A stretch of DNA of 42,249 nt from UMGS1975 sp959600905 (lineage in GTDB: Bacteria > Bacillota > Clostridia > Christensenellales > QAND01), in contig CAUGNO010000014.1 of the NCBI GenBank assembly GCA_959600905.1, positions 1-42,249 on the forward strand, written 5' to 3'. Positions 1-7,846 of this stretch are shown in pieces (within the stretch, counting starts at the first letter, position 1; each line of letters begins with the position of its first letter). The notes under the pieces were generated by a model, which had not been told where the DNA came from, made no database searches, and saw nothing but the letters and a program-made list of their open reading frames with translations. The position numbers and the translations under genes were made by a program.

Positions 1-37
1 AAGCTAGTATGACAGCTTGCATAATAGAAATAGACAT
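1..37 (-). CDS. Start of a leftward gene cut by the window edge (membrane protein, possibly PTS IIC-like)
   Basis: Only the first 12 codons are present, reading MSISIMQAVILA on the minus strand from an ATG at 37. A GGGGG ribosome binding site lies about 8 bases upstream, and a consensus promoter lies further upstream at 148-176. The hydrophobic start resembles the first helix of mannose/sorbose-family PTS IIC proteins, but twelve residues cannot prove that. The gene itself is well supported by promoter plus RBS; the family is a guess. Confidence 0.35.
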   Translation of the reverse strand, partial: MSISIMQAVILA

Positions 38-75
38 AAATAATCCCCCTAATAGAAATAATGAAGACCAACGTT

Positions 76-115
76 TGCCTATGATCCTATCGCTATCCTC
101 CTTTCATGATAGGCA
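76..115 (-). promoter_or_regulatory. Inverted repeat in the 5' leader of the leftward gene
   Basis: TGCCTAT (76-82) and ATAGGCA (109-115) can pair as a 7-bp stem in the leader RNA. The loop carries an AAAGGAGG Shine-Dalgarno-like run with no usable start codon just behind it. A shorter CCTATC/GATAGG pairing overlaps the same stretch, so two folds compete. Function unknown; a leader control element is possible. Confidence 0.3.
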
Positions 116-147
116 CTTTACAAATATACAAACATTTTTGTAACTAG

Positions 148-176
148 ATATTATCATTGTTCTATAAGTGTGTCAA
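148..176 (-). promoter_or_regulatory. Sigma-A promoter for the leftward gene at the window start
   Basis: On the minus strand TTGACA (176-171) is separated by exactly 17 bases from TAATAT (153-148). Transcription would start near 141, giving a leader of about 100 nt before the ATG at 37. Confidence 0.65.
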
Positions 177-248
177 GATTACGGCAAAATTTTTAAAATA
201 TCATTGGGCATTTGTATTAGATGTTTTCTTATACGACTAACAATATAT

Positions 249-279
249 AAAAACGCGGCAGAGAATATGCACTGCCGCT
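249..279 (-). terminator. Intrinsic terminator after azlD
   Basis: GCGGCAG (255-261) and CTGCCGC (272-278) form a GC-rich stem that, read leftward, is followed by GTTTTT. It sits about 10 bases beyond the azlD stop codon and ends the azlCD transcript. Confidence 0.8.
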
Positions 280-289
280 GTTAAAAAAG

Positions 290-607
290 CTATAGGAAGA
301 GAATAAGCTGCTCTATGAGAAACACGGTACAGGTGGAGGCAATGGCTACGGGCATGAGCCCAAAGCGAAAATAGGACATCCCCAACGCAACAATTGTACC
401 GCATACGGCGGAGATCCATCCGCTTGTAGAGGAAAATACATCGGGAAAGACCATGGCAGCCAAAATAGCATAGGGCATATAGAGCAGAAAGGACTGGAAA
501 AATTTATTCTCAATCCGCTTTCGAAAGAGAATCAACGGAAGAACCCTGGGGAGATATGTGACCAGGGCCATCAGCCCAATGGAAAAGCAAAGATAAGAAA
601 ATGTCAT
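290..607 (-). CDS. azlD: AzlD family branched-chain amino acid export subunit
   Basis: 105 residues, almost entirely hydrophobic, with about four predicted membrane segments and the AzlD-typical N-terminal stretch TYLPRVLPLILFRKR. AzlD is the small partner of AzlC; together they form an exporter for branched-chain and related amino acids in the cytoplasmic membrane. The start ATG overlaps the stop codon of azlC (ATGA), so the two are translationally coupled, and a terminator follows. The family call is firm; the actual substrate is not visible from the sequence. Confidence 0.85.
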   Translation of the reverse strand: MTFSYLCFSIGLMALVTYLPRVLPLILFRKRIENKFFQSFLLYMPYAILAAMVFPDVFSSTSGWISAVCGTIVALGMSYFRFGLMPVAIASTCTVFLIEQLILFL

Positions 608-1317
608 TGACCGTCCTCCTCACCGAGCGGAAACCATTTGGCGCCAATGGCAGAAGCAGCCAGCCCACAGACGATGATGATCCATCCGCTGCCGATTTCC
701 CGTACGCCTGGAAGGAAATGAAGCAGACAGCTCAGCAGGATGGAAAGCATAACCACAGCAAACACGCGCTTGGATTTGCGGCTTGGGGGCACAATAATGG
801 CGATGAACATGGCATACAAAGCAATGCCAAGCGCCATACGGATGGATTCTGGCAGGGCGTTGCTGACAAGCGCCCCCAGCGCTGTTCCGCTGCCCCAGCC
901 TATATATGGCGTAAAAATCAACCCCATTAAATAAGGAAAAGAGAGTGTTCCCTTTTGCTGCATGGAAACGGCGAAGATTTCATCGGTATTGCCAAAGGCG
1001 ATCAGGCAGCGCTTTCCCAAAGAAAGATCCGGGGCGATGCGCTGTGACCATGATAAGGACATGAGAAAATACCGAAGATTAATGATCAAAACGGTAAAGG
1101 CGATTTCTAGAAGAGAAGCATGGGCAGCGATAAGCTCCATGCCGGCAAACTGGCCGGTGCCGGTCAAATTCGTCAGAGAGATGGAAATAGGGGCCCAAAA
1201 GGGAAGCCCGTTTTTGACGGAAAGCATCCCAAAGGCAAAGGATACCGACAGATAGCCCAAGGCAATGGGCAGGCCATCTTTCATTCCTTGATATAGGCTG
1301 GTACGGGCGCTGGGCAT
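604..1317 (-). CDS. azlC: AzlC family branched-chain amino acid permease
   Basis: 237 residues from the ATG at 1317, which has an AAAGGAG site 8 bases upstream; a longer open frame to 1395 lacks an RBS and runs through the leader hairpin. The N-terminal region has the AzlC layout (GMKDGLPIALGYLSVSFAFG, then NLTGTGQFAG) and several membrane helices follow. It should be the larger subunit of the AzlCD exporter. Its leader contains a promoter and a hairpin with a T-run (1355-1381) before the start, which suggests control by premature termination. The substrate is inferred only from the family. Confidence 0.9.
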   Translation of the reverse strand: MPSARTSLYQGMKDGLPIALGYLSVSFAFGMLSVKNGLPFWAPISISLTNLTGTGQFAGMELIAAHASLLEIAFTVLIINLRYFLMSLSWSQRIAPDLSLGKRCLIAFGNTDEIFAVSMQQKGTLSFPYLMGLIFTPYIGWGSGTALGALVSNALPESIRMALGIALYAMFIAIIVPPSRKSKRVFAVVMLSILLSCLLHFLPGVREIGSGWIIIVCGLAASAIGAKWFPLGEEDGQ

Positions 1318-1354
1318 GGAAGCACTCCTTTCGGCCAAATGACAAACGTACAAA

Positions 1355-1381
1355 CAAAAAACTTCGTTTTTCAAAACGAAG
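1355..1381 (-). terminator. Terminator-like hairpin in the azlC leader (candidate attenuator)
   Basis: Read leftward, CTTCGTTTT pairs with AAAACGAAG (1381-1362) and a T-run follows. It lies between the promoter (1420-1449) and the azlC start, so it is placed to stop transcription before the gene. No T-box or known riboswitch consensus is seen in the short leader. Confidence 0.6.
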
Positions 1382-1419
1382 CAAGAAAAAGCCAAGGCAA
1401 ACCAAAGGCTTGACGAATT

Positions 1420-1449
1420 ATCCTAACACTGGGAAAGAAAACATGTCAA
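1420..1449 (-). promoter_or_regulatory. Promoter of azlCD
   Basis: On the minus strand TTGACA (1449-1444) is followed 18 bases later by TAGGAT, preceded by TGT as in extended -10 elements. Confidence 0.6.
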
Positions 1450-1514
1450 GGCTTGCAAGGATCGATTAAGAATCATTAAGAGGAGCAAGCAGGGCCATAA
1501 ACCAAAAAGAAAAT

Positions 1515-1534
1515 ATGTTAAAATATCCTAACAT
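1515..1534 (+). promoter_or_regulatory. Extended -10 promoter and overlapping inverted repeat before ftsH
   Basis: TGTTAAAAT (TG-n-TAAAAT) fits an extended -10 about 45 bases before the ftsH start; no good -35 is visible. It is part of an inverted repeat ATGTTA-N8-TAACAT, which could be an operator. The 10-mer TATCCTAACA occurs here and again over the azlC -10. Confidence 0.4.
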
Positions 1535-1565
1535 GTGCAAACAATACCGGAAAGGATAGGGAACA

Positions 1566-3383
1566 ATGAACGAAGTAAAACCACCAAAAAAATCTATGGT
1601 CTATTATTACCTTATCATGATTGTAGTATTGCTATGTATCAACGCCTGGATTGTACCGGCTTTAAGCGGACAAAAAATTCAGGAGGTGGATTACAGCACC
1701 TTTTTGAATATGCTGGATGAAAAATCCATTGCACAGGTGGAAATTCAGGATAATCAGATCGCCTTCAACAGCAATCAAGAAGGAAACAAGCAGATTTATG
1801 TGACGGGCCGTATCGAAGAGGATACAGAGCTGGTGAACCGCTTGCAAACGGCAGGCGTACAGTTTTCAAGAGTCATAGAGCAGGAATCTTCGCCGCTTGT
1901 TGCCTTTTTAATTACATGGCTTGGGCCGATCCTGATCATTGTGCTGCTTGGGCAGATTTTCATGCGATCGATGAAAAAGCGCATGGGTGGGCAAAATGCC
2001 ATGATTTTTGGCGGCAACGACAGTAAAATGTATGTGCCAGCCACATCGGGCAAGCGTTTTGATGACGTAGCCGGCCAAGACGAAGCGAAAGAGGCGCTGA
2101 CAGAAATCGTAGACTTTTTACACGACCCTGAAAGGTATAGGAAAATTGGGGCAAGGCTGCCAAAAGGAGCGCTGTTGGTGGGCCCTCCGGGCACAGGGAA
2201 AACGCTGCTGGCGCAGGCGGTAGCCGGCGAAGCACAGGTGCCGTTTTTTGCGATATCTGGCTCGGAATTTGTACAGATGTTTGTGGGAATGGGCGCAGCG
2301 CGTGTGCGCGATCTATTTAAGCAGGCTCAGGAAAAAGCCCCTTGCATCGTATTCATCGATGAGATAGATGCCATCGGGAAAAAAAGGGATGCATCCGGGC
2401 TGGGCGGCAATGACGAAAGGGAACAGACCCTTAATCAGCTTTTGACGGAAATGGATGGATTTGACGCCAGCAAGGGTGTGGTCATTTTGGCGGCCAGCAA
2501 CCGCCCTGAAACCTTGGATCAGGCATTGCTGAGGCCGGGCCGGTTTGATCGGCGTATTCCGGTAGAACTGCCGGATCTCAAAGGCCGGGAAGCGATTTTG
2601 AAAGTGCATGCCAAAAACATACAAGTGGATGCGCACGTGGATTTTGGGCTGATTGCGCGTTCCACTTCGGGCGCTTCAGGGGCGGAGCTTGCAAATATCG
2701 TCAACGAGGCGGCGCTGGGTGCGGTAAAGCATAACAGGCAGAGCGTATTGCAGGAGGACTTGGAAGAGGCAGTGGAAGTGGTCATCGCTGGCTACCAACG
2801 TAAAGGGGCGGTCATCAACGATAGGGAAAAACGCATCATTGCTACGCATGAAATCGGGCATGCGCTCGTATCGGCAAACCTGAAAAAAGCAGCGCCGGTG
2901 CATAAGATCACAATCGTACCCCGTACCTCTGGCGCATTGGGCTACACCATGCAGGTAGAGGAAGGGGAAAATGTATTGATGACCAAGGAGCAGGCAATGG
3001 ACCGTATCATCACCTATACTGGGGGCAGAGCAGCGGAGGAAGTGGTGTTTGGCGAAATTACCAGCGGCGCTTCCAACGACATTGAACAGGCAACAAAACT
3101 GGCACGTGCCATGGTAACGCGCTTTGGTATGAGCCGGGAATTTGATATGATGGCGCTGGAGACGGTGAACAACCAGTATCTGGGGGGCGATACCCAGCTG
3201 ATGTGCTCTTCTGAAACGGCGGCCAAGGTGGATGAAGAGGTGCTGGCGCTCATCAAAAGAGCGCATGAAACGGCAAAGGAGATTTTAACACAGCACCGAG
3301 CAAAGTTGGATGAACTGTCCGCCTATTTGCTGGAAAAGGAGACCATCACCGGAGAAGAATTCATGCATATCCTAAGGGGATAA
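1566..3383 (+). CDS. ftsH: FtsH ATP-dependent zinc metalloprotease
   Basis: 605 residues, the usual FtsH size. Two membrane segments (about 12-31 and 111-133) flank an outside loop. The AAA+ domain has Walker A GPPGTGKT (206-213), Walker B IVFIDEID (from 261) and the second region of homology ending LRPGRFDRR. The M41 peptidase motif is HEIGH (428-432), and the third zinc ligand lies in TSGASNDIEQ. The protein degrades membrane and misfolded cytosolic proteins at the inner face of the membrane. The start has a GGATAGGG-type RBS. It stands alone, with a terminator directly behind. Confidence 0.96.
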   Translation: MNEVKPPKKSMVYYYLIMIVVLLCINAWIVPALSGQKIQEVDYSTFLNMLDEKSIAQVEIQDNQIAFNSNQEGNKQIYVTGRIEEDTELVNRLQTAGVQFSRVIEQESSPLVAFLITWLGPILIIVLLGQIFMRSMKKRMGGQNAMIFGGNDSKMYVPATSGKRFDDVAGQDEAKEALTEIVDFLHDPERYRKIGARLPKGALLVGPPGTGKTLLAQAVAGEAQVPFFAISGSEFVQMFVGMGAARVRDLFKQAQEKAPCIVFIDEIDAIGKKRDASGLGGNDEREQTLNQLLTEMDGFDASKGVVILAASNRPETLDQALLRPGRFDRRIPVELPDLKGREAILKVHAKNIQVDAHVDFGLIARSTSGASGAELANIVNEAALGAVKHNRQSVLQEDLEEAVEVVIAGYQRKGAVINDREKRIIATHEIGHALVSANLKKAAPVHKITIVPRTSGALGYTMQVEEGENVLMTKEQAMDRIITYTGGRAAEEVVFGEITSGASNDIEQATKLARAMVTRFGMSREFDMMALETVNNQYLGGDTQLMCSSETAAKVDEEVLALIKRAHETAKEILTQHRAKLDELSAYLLEKETITGEEFMHILRG

Positions 3384-3389
3384 ATGATT

Positions 3390-3423
3390 AAAGAGCGTGT
3401 CCATTATTAGGACACGCTCTTTG
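3390..3423. terminator. Bidirectional terminator between ftsH and the hydrolase gene
   Basis: AAAGAGCGTGTCC and GGACACGCTCTTT form a 13-bp stem with a short loop. It serves the converging ftsH (rightward) and hydrolase (leftward) transcripts. Confidence 0.85.
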
Positions 3424-3427
3424 CTTG

Positions 3428-4150
3428 TTATCCTTGCGCCTGCAGAAAGTCCATAACCAAGGCATTGAACACATCCGGCATCTTGGCGGCGATGAAATGA
3501 TCCCCATCTGCCACGATGAAAAGCTCTGCTCCTTCAATGGCTTGAGCAATGCCCTGGGTATGTGCCGGGGCAATCATATCATATTCGCCTGCCAAGATCA
3601 GGGTTGGCGTATGAATCTGTGCCAACATGTCAAAAGTAAGGTTGGGATGATGGATCATCAACCCGTAAATTTCAGCCTTTTTTTGATATTCGAAGTCTAT
3701 TTTAGCTTTCTCGCATAAAAGGGCATATTTTTCCTTTTGATGCGTTTGTATTTCCGGAAGTAAGCCAGCGGGGAATAGATTGGCGCCATCTGCAATTATA
3801 CTGAGCACTCGTTCCGGGTATTTCAGTACGGTATGCAACGCAATGTTACCGCCGTCCGAAAAGCCCAGAATATGCGCTTTTTGAAGGCCGAGGTCATCCA
3901 AGACGGCGATGACATCATCGGCAAACAGATAAAAATCCAACGGCGCATTGCCGCGAGTGGAACGGCCATGGGCACGTGTGTCAATGGCTATGACCTGGTA
4001 GAACTGTGAGAATACAGGCACTTGATGCTCAAAATAAGTGCTGTCCTCTCCGTTTCCGTGCAATAGCACCAGCGGAAGCCCTTGCCCGGTAACCTCATAA
4101 TATAGGGTAGCGCCATGAGAGGCGGCACAATGATGAATTTCAGTCTGCAT
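3428..4150 (-). CDS. Alpha/beta hydrolase fold protein
   Basis: 240 residues from the ATG at 4150, chosen over 4204 because AAAGGAGGT lies 9 bases upstream. Family signs are the oxyanion stretch LLHGNGED, the DTRAHGRS turn, a nucleophile elbow GFSDGG (serine), an acid in GEYDMIAP and a late histidine in DGDHF, so a complete Ser-Asp-His triad is present. No signal peptide, hence cytoplasmic. The sequence does not tell the substrate; esterase or C-C hydrolase are both possible. Single gene between a terminator and a divergent gene. Confidence 0.85.
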   Translation of the reverse strand: MQTEIHHCAASHGATLYYEVTGQGLPLVLLHGNGEDSTYFEHQVPVFSQFYQVIAIDTRAHGRSTRGNAPLDFYLFADDVIAVLDDLGLQKAHILGFSDGGNIALHTVLKYPERVLSIIADGANLFPAGLLPEIQTHQKEKYALLCEKAKIDFEYQKKAEIYGLMIHHPNLTFDMLAQIHTPTLILAGEYDMIAPAHTQGIAQAIEGAELFIVADGDHFIAAKMPDVFNALVMDFLQAQG

Positions 4151-4243
4151 AAATCCGTACCTCCTTTTTAGCTCTATTGTACCCAATGGCCGTAAAGCAT
4201 GCAAGATAAGCCAAAATCATAGATGCTTTTTCAAGAATACAAT

Positions 4244-4251
4244 GCTATAAT
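4244..4251 (+). promoter_or_regulatory. Extended -10 promoter of the PIG-L gene
   Basis: TGC directly followed by TATAAT (4246-4251), about 90 bases before the start codon. The -35 region is poor, as is common with extended -10 promoters. Confidence 0.45.
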
Positions 4252-4339
4252 AAAACACTTATGAGCAGAAGATAAGAAATACGGGCGCAGCATAAAAGAA
4301 GAAAGACCGGGAGGATTTTCCCGGATAGGTGGTATATAG

Positions 4340-5740
4340 ATGATACGAAAATGGATATCCGGAATCACAGCAATGATGCTGTGTATGGCAGGCTGTCTGC
4401 CTGTAGCAAAGGCACAGCCAGAAATGGCGGAAGGGATTACACATAAGTGTAGAATTACAGTTTCGGAGGGAGATCCGGCGGTGCTAACGGATAAGGCGCT
4501 GAAGACGCATTGGGCCCCTTCGGCCGCGCATGGGCGGATCACCATTGATTTGCCGGATCGACCGGCCGGCGGCTTGTCTGTCAGTTGGTTTACAGAGCCG
4601 GAGGATTATTTGATCTCCGCCAAGGACAAAAATGGGAATGAATGCAATCGTTTTGCAAAAGAAAAAGGGTTTGCTAAGATCAAAGATTTTTTTGAATTGG
4701 CGCCCGATGTCAGGAAAATCACGATTGATTTAAAAAGCCCAAAGGATAGCATTTCCGAGCTGAATGTATTTGGTCAGGGTACGCTGCCGGCCTCGGTACA
4801 GGTATGGGAGGGCCCTGTGAAAAGGGCGGATCTCATGGTGGTCTCGGCACATGAGGATGACGAGCTTCTTTGGTTCGGCGGCACGATTCCAACCTATGCT
4901 GTGGACCAGGGAAAAAGGACGGTTGTAGTGTATATGGCCAACTGCGGACGTCTGCGTTGCAGCGAGGCGATGAATGGGCTATGGGCCATGGGCATCAAAA
5001 ATCATCCTGTTTTCAACCATTTTCCAGACAAGCGATCCAGAACCTTGGAAGAAGGATTGGAAAATTGGGGCGGAGAAGATGCTGTGGTAGCCAAACTCGT
5101 GGAAAACATACGCCAGTATAAGCCCAGTGTGGTTGTGTCTCATGATATAAATGGCGAATATGGGCATGGTGCGCATAAGGCTACAGCCTATGCCGTGCAA
5201 AAGGCAGTGGAATTGGCACAGGATGCGACAAAATACCCGGAGTCTGCACAGGCATATGGCGCCTGGCAGGTGAAAAAGCTGTATTTGCATCTGTATCATG
5301 AAAATCCCATAGAGATGGATTGGCATCAACCCTTGCAGGCGTATGGAGGCAAAACCGGTTATGAGATGGCGTGTATAGGCTATGCTGAACACAAATCACA
5401 GCAGGATTTTTACCAGATGCAGCAAGGTGGAAAATATGATAACGCGAAATTCGGCCTTGCCTATACTACGGTGGGCCTGGATACGGGGAAAAGAGATTTC
5501 TTTGAGCATATTCCGCACGGAGGTACAGTATCCAGTGGAGCTGAAGAGCCTTCCCCAGGGCCAGAGGAAGGCCCAGCGCCTGTGCCTGCAAAGACAGAAC
5601 AGGGCAGGGGCATAACGGCTATGCTGTTGATTGCCGCCTTGTTGGTTTTGGTCGGCGCTGGCTGGTTTGTATGGTATCAACAGAATCGCCGTCCGCACAA
5701 GGTGGTACAAAACCGGCGGCGAAGCAACCGTAGAAGATAG
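4340..5740 (+). CDS. Exported, membrane-anchored PIG-L family deacetylase
   Basis: 466 residues. An N-terminal signal peptide (about 1-25, likely cut after AKA) is followed by a beta-rich region (about 30-150) whose TDKALKTHWAP and late LKSPKDSISELNVFG stretches recall discoidin (F5/8 type C) domains. The PIG-L zinc-binding motif appears as SAHEDDELLWFGG (usual form AHPDDE), with the second metal motif at HDINGEYGHGAHKATA. After a Pro/Glu-rich linker there is one membrane helix (about 427-447) and a short basic tail, so the catalytic part is outside the cell, tethered to the membrane. PIG-L enzymes remove acetyl groups from GlcNAc-type sugars; the real substrate here is unknown. Confidence 0.82.
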   Translation: MIRKWISGITAMMLCMAGCLPVAKAQPEMAEGITHKCRITVSEGDPAVLTDKALKTHWAPSAAHGRITIDLPDRPAGGLSVSWFTEPEDYLISAKDKNGNECNRFAKEKGFAKIKDFFELAPDVRKITIDLKSPKDSISELNVFGQGTLPASVQVWEGPVKRADLMVVSAHEDDELLWFGGTIPTYAVDQGKRTVVVYMANCGRLRCSEAMNGLWAMGIKNHPVFNHFPDKRSRTLEEGLENWGGEDAVVAKLVENIRQYKPSVVVSHDINGEYGHGAHKATAYAVQKAVELAQDATKYPESAQAYGAWQVKKLYLHLYHENPIEMDWHQPLQAYGGKTGYEMACIGYAEHKSQQDFYQMQQGGKYDNAKFGLAYTTVGLDTGKRDFFEHIPHGGTVSSGAEEPSPGPEEGPAPVPAKTEQGRGITAMLLIAALLVLVGAGWFVWYQQNRRPHKVVQNRRRSNRRR

Positions 5741-5747
5741 AAGAAAA

Positions 5748-5780
5748 CAAAAAGAGCTCCTTGCAAAAGGAGCTCTTTTT
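5748..5780. terminator. Terminator after the PIG-L gene
   Basis: AAAAAGAGCTCCTT pairs with AAGGAGCTCTTTTT around a 4-base loop, just behind the stop codon, with a U-run. Confidence 0.85.
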
Positions 5781-5886
5781 CATATTCAAAAGGCTAAACG
5801 GTCTGCCGGCAAGTGAAATTTACGATTATGCATCAGCGGCCGCAACGACGACAAAAAACGTATTTTTTCGCAGGATGCTTGCATAT

Positions 5887-5906
5887 GGATAAGGATGAAA
5901 TTATCC
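5887..5906 (+). promoter_or_regulatory. Small hairpin just upstream of the ferritin-like gene RBS
   Basis: GGATAA (5887-5892) and TTATCC (5901-5906) can form a 6-bp stem ending 3 bases before the AGGAGG site. It may influence ribosome access; no more can be said. Confidence 0.25.
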
Positions 5907-5920
5907 GATAGGAGGCACTG

Positions 5921-7162
5921 TTGACGATGAATCCATTTCAAATGAAATCCATTCCGATTGACCGTACGATCCAAAACTGGTGTCAGCTATATCCAAAGTC
6001 CTACAACAAACATGAGACTGATCCTTATACGAAATGCCGGATCATTCTCATGAACGGCACAGAATTTGAGGCTGTTTGGTTTTCCCATCAATTTCAAAGG
6101 CATTGCCCCAACAATGATTTAAGACGGGAATTGGCGCTGACAAGAAGAATTGAACAGCAGCAGCAAAAAAAGATTTCCAATCTAAAACCGATAGATGAGA
6201 GCATCCTGGAACAAACCATTTCCTATGAACAGCTGGCCGTAGACCTAACCGCAGCGCTGGCAAACATGGAACAGGACCCACATGTAAAGGCGGCGATGGA
6301 TTTTGCGCTGCTGGAGGATTTTGATCACCTGTACCGTTATGCCAACCTGCTGGAAATGGAAAGCGGCATCGCCGCCGAGCAGCTTGTAGGCGGCTATACC
6401 GAGATTATGCCGGGACGGCCTACCATCGCACATCATCGGTATCCGTTTGAATCTGTCAACCATGATACCAATTATAAGACGGCGAATCTGCAAACAAAAT
6501 TAAACATCGGCATCATCACTGCCGCCGAGCAGCAAACGATGAACTACTATATGAATGCGGGTGCTTTCTATACATCGGACATTGGACGCCGGCTGTATCA
6601 AGAGATCGGCATGGTGGAAGAACAGCACGTTTCCGAATATGGAAGCCTGATGGATACGACCTCCACCTGGCTGGAATCCTTGCTGCTACATGAATACACC
6701 GAATGCTATCTCTATTATTCGTGTTATGAGACAGAAGTGGATCCCTATATCAAGCAAGTATGGGAACAATGCTTTGAACAGGAATTGGCACATCTGCACA
6801 GAGCAGCGCAGCTCTTACAAAAATACGAAGGCAAGGATTGGTGCCAAGTGATTCCAAATGGAGAATTCCCCAGCGTACTCAAACTGGGATCCAACATCGA
6901 ATACGTGCGCGATGTATTGGCGGCAACCGTCAATATCACCAAATGCCGGGAAAACTATGTATGTGTGGATCAGCTGCCGCGCGATGCCGATTTCTTCTTC
7001 TATCAAAATATCGTCAATCGCGATGTCAACACCGTCCCCAGCCACTGCGTTATCGAGGAATATATTGCCAAGAACGGAATGGATTATCGCTACGAAACAG
7101 CGCCCAACCCCATTCCGGCACTCAGAGACAGAACAAAGGACAATACCAGCGTAGGACGATGA
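5921..7162 (+). CDS. Unassigned ferritin-like (diiron-type) protein
   Basis: 413 residues. I do not recognise a named family. The middle (about 80-310) is helical and has spaced acid/histidine motifs as in ferritin-like proteins: EDFDHLYRYANLLE, VEEQHVSEYGSL, LLHEYTECYLYY and QELAHLHRA. The N-terminal 60 and C-terminal about 90 residues are different, with several cysteines in the latter. No signal peptide. The start is uncertain: TTG at 5921 lies 5 bases after AGGAGG, ATG at 5927 lies 11 bases after it. It is a single gene with its own terminator. A metal-binding or oxidase role is an inference. Confidence 0.6.
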   Translation: MTMNPFQMKSIPIDRTIQNWCQLYPKSYNKHETDPYTKCRIILMNGTEFEAVWFSHQFQRHCPNNDLRRELALTRRIEQQQQKKISNLKPIDESILEQTISYEQLAVDLTAALANMEQDPHVKAAMDFALLEDFDHLYRYANLLEMESGIAAEQLVGGYTEIMPGRPTIAHHRYPFESVNHDTNYKTANLQTKLNIGIITAAEQQTMNYYMNAGAFYTSDIGRRLYQEIGMVEEQHVSEYGSLMDTTSTWLESLLLHEYTECYLYYSCYETEVDPYIKQVWEQCFEQELAHLHRAAQLLQKYEGKDWCQVIPNGEFPSVLKLGSNIEYVRDVLAATVNITKCRENYVCVDQLPRDADFFFYQNIVNRDVNTVPSHCVIEEYIAKNGMDYRYETAPNPIPALRDRTKDNTSVGR

Positions 7163-7163
7163 G

Positions 7164-7193
7164 AAAAGGCCGCCTTTTGGCGGCCTTTTTTTT
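7164..7193. terminator. Bidirectional terminator between ferritin-like and nitroreductase genes
   Basis: AAGGCCGCC and GGCGGCCTT form a strong stem with a run of eight T rightward and TTTT leftward. It overlaps the last bases of the nitroreductase gene. Confidence 0.85.
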
Positions 7194-7773
7194 ATAGATA
7201 GGTAATACGATTGCCTGGACGGGCCAGAGGCATAGCCGGCCTTTGTTTAGGAAGACCAAGCGCCACCCCGCCGTAGATGGTTTCCTCCGGAGCCATGCCC
7301 AAGGAAAGCAGGTATGAACGGATAGAAGGCTCATCGCGCAGCCACCGAATTTGATTGATCCAGCATGACCCAAGGCCAAACCCGGCTGCAGCCAGCATCA
7401 TGTTTTCCAGGGCACAGGCGCTGTCTGCCATGGCGTTGCCGTGGTCAATCAAATTTGCTGCGAGCACAAGCACTGGGGCCCCGTACAGGAAATCGTACGC
7501 CCCTTGCTTGGCCTTGCGTATCGAGGATGCCAAGCTTTGATAAGTATCAGGTGTTGCTTCCATTTGAGCAAAAGCGGCAACAGCTCTTTGGCTAAGCGCT
7601 GCCAAGATATCCGGGGACTGGATCACCAAAAAATGACAGGCTTGCTTGTTGCCATCGCTAGGGGCCATTCGCCCAGCCTCCAAAATTTCGCGGAGCTGAT
7701 AGGGCGGCGGCGCATCCGGCAGAAAGGAACGAATGCTGCGTCTAGCGGCCATATTGGCAAGAATTGGATTCAT
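7192..7773 (-). CDS. Nitroreductase family flavoprotein
   Basis: 193 residues from the ATG at 7773, with AAAGGAGG 8-9 bases upstream. The N-terminal ARRSIRSF and later GRMAPSDGNKQ are the FMN-binding signatures of the nitroreductase family; the LENMMLAAAGFGLGSCWI stretch is the usual central helix. Such enzymes use NAD(P)H and FMN to reduce nitro groups, quinones or flavins. It is transcribed away from nadABC-niaR, and its -35 adjoins the candidate NiaR site, so it may share that control. The substrate is unknown. Confidence 0.85.
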   Translation of the reverse strand: MNPILANMAARRSIRSFLPDAPPPYQLREILEAGRMAPSDGNKQACHFLVIQSPDILAALSQRAVAAFAQMEATPDTYQSLASSIRKAKQGAYDFLYGAPVLVLAANLIDHGNAMADSACALENMMLAAAGFGLGSCWINQIRWLRDEPSIRSYLLSLGMAPEETIYGGVALGLPKQRPAMPLARPGNRITYL

Positions 7774-7794
7774 ATATAACGCCTCCTTTTTTAT

Positions 7795-7823
7795 ATCGTA
7801 TAGAAGTACAGAGAAAAATACAA
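7795..7823 (-). promoter_or_regulatory. Promoter of the nitroreductase gene
   Basis: On the minus strand TTGTAT (7823-7818), 17 bases, TACGAT (7800-7795). It abuts the palindrome at 7825-7846. Confidence 0.45.
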
Positions 7824-7824
7824 T

Positions 7825-7846
7825 TGTCTTGTCAGCTATATTGACA
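7825..7846. promoter_or_regulatory. Candidate NiaR operator between nitroreductase and nadA
   Basis: A 22-bp span bounded by TGTC and GACA half sites with 14 bases between them. It covers the nadA -35 and touches the -35 of the divergent gene. The operon's last gene encodes a NiaR-type repressor, known in Bacillota to shut off NAD synthesis genes when niacin is present. The match to a NiaR site is inferred. Confidence 0.45.

Noticed and set aside
604..930. Open frame on the plus strand over azlC
   Set aside because: Antisense shadow of a clear membrane protein gene, no RBS, no family features.
2676..3266. 196-codon open frame antisense to ftsH
   Set aside because: Lies wholly within the ftsH gene; Cys/His/Arg-rich composition typical of shadow frames, no RBS.
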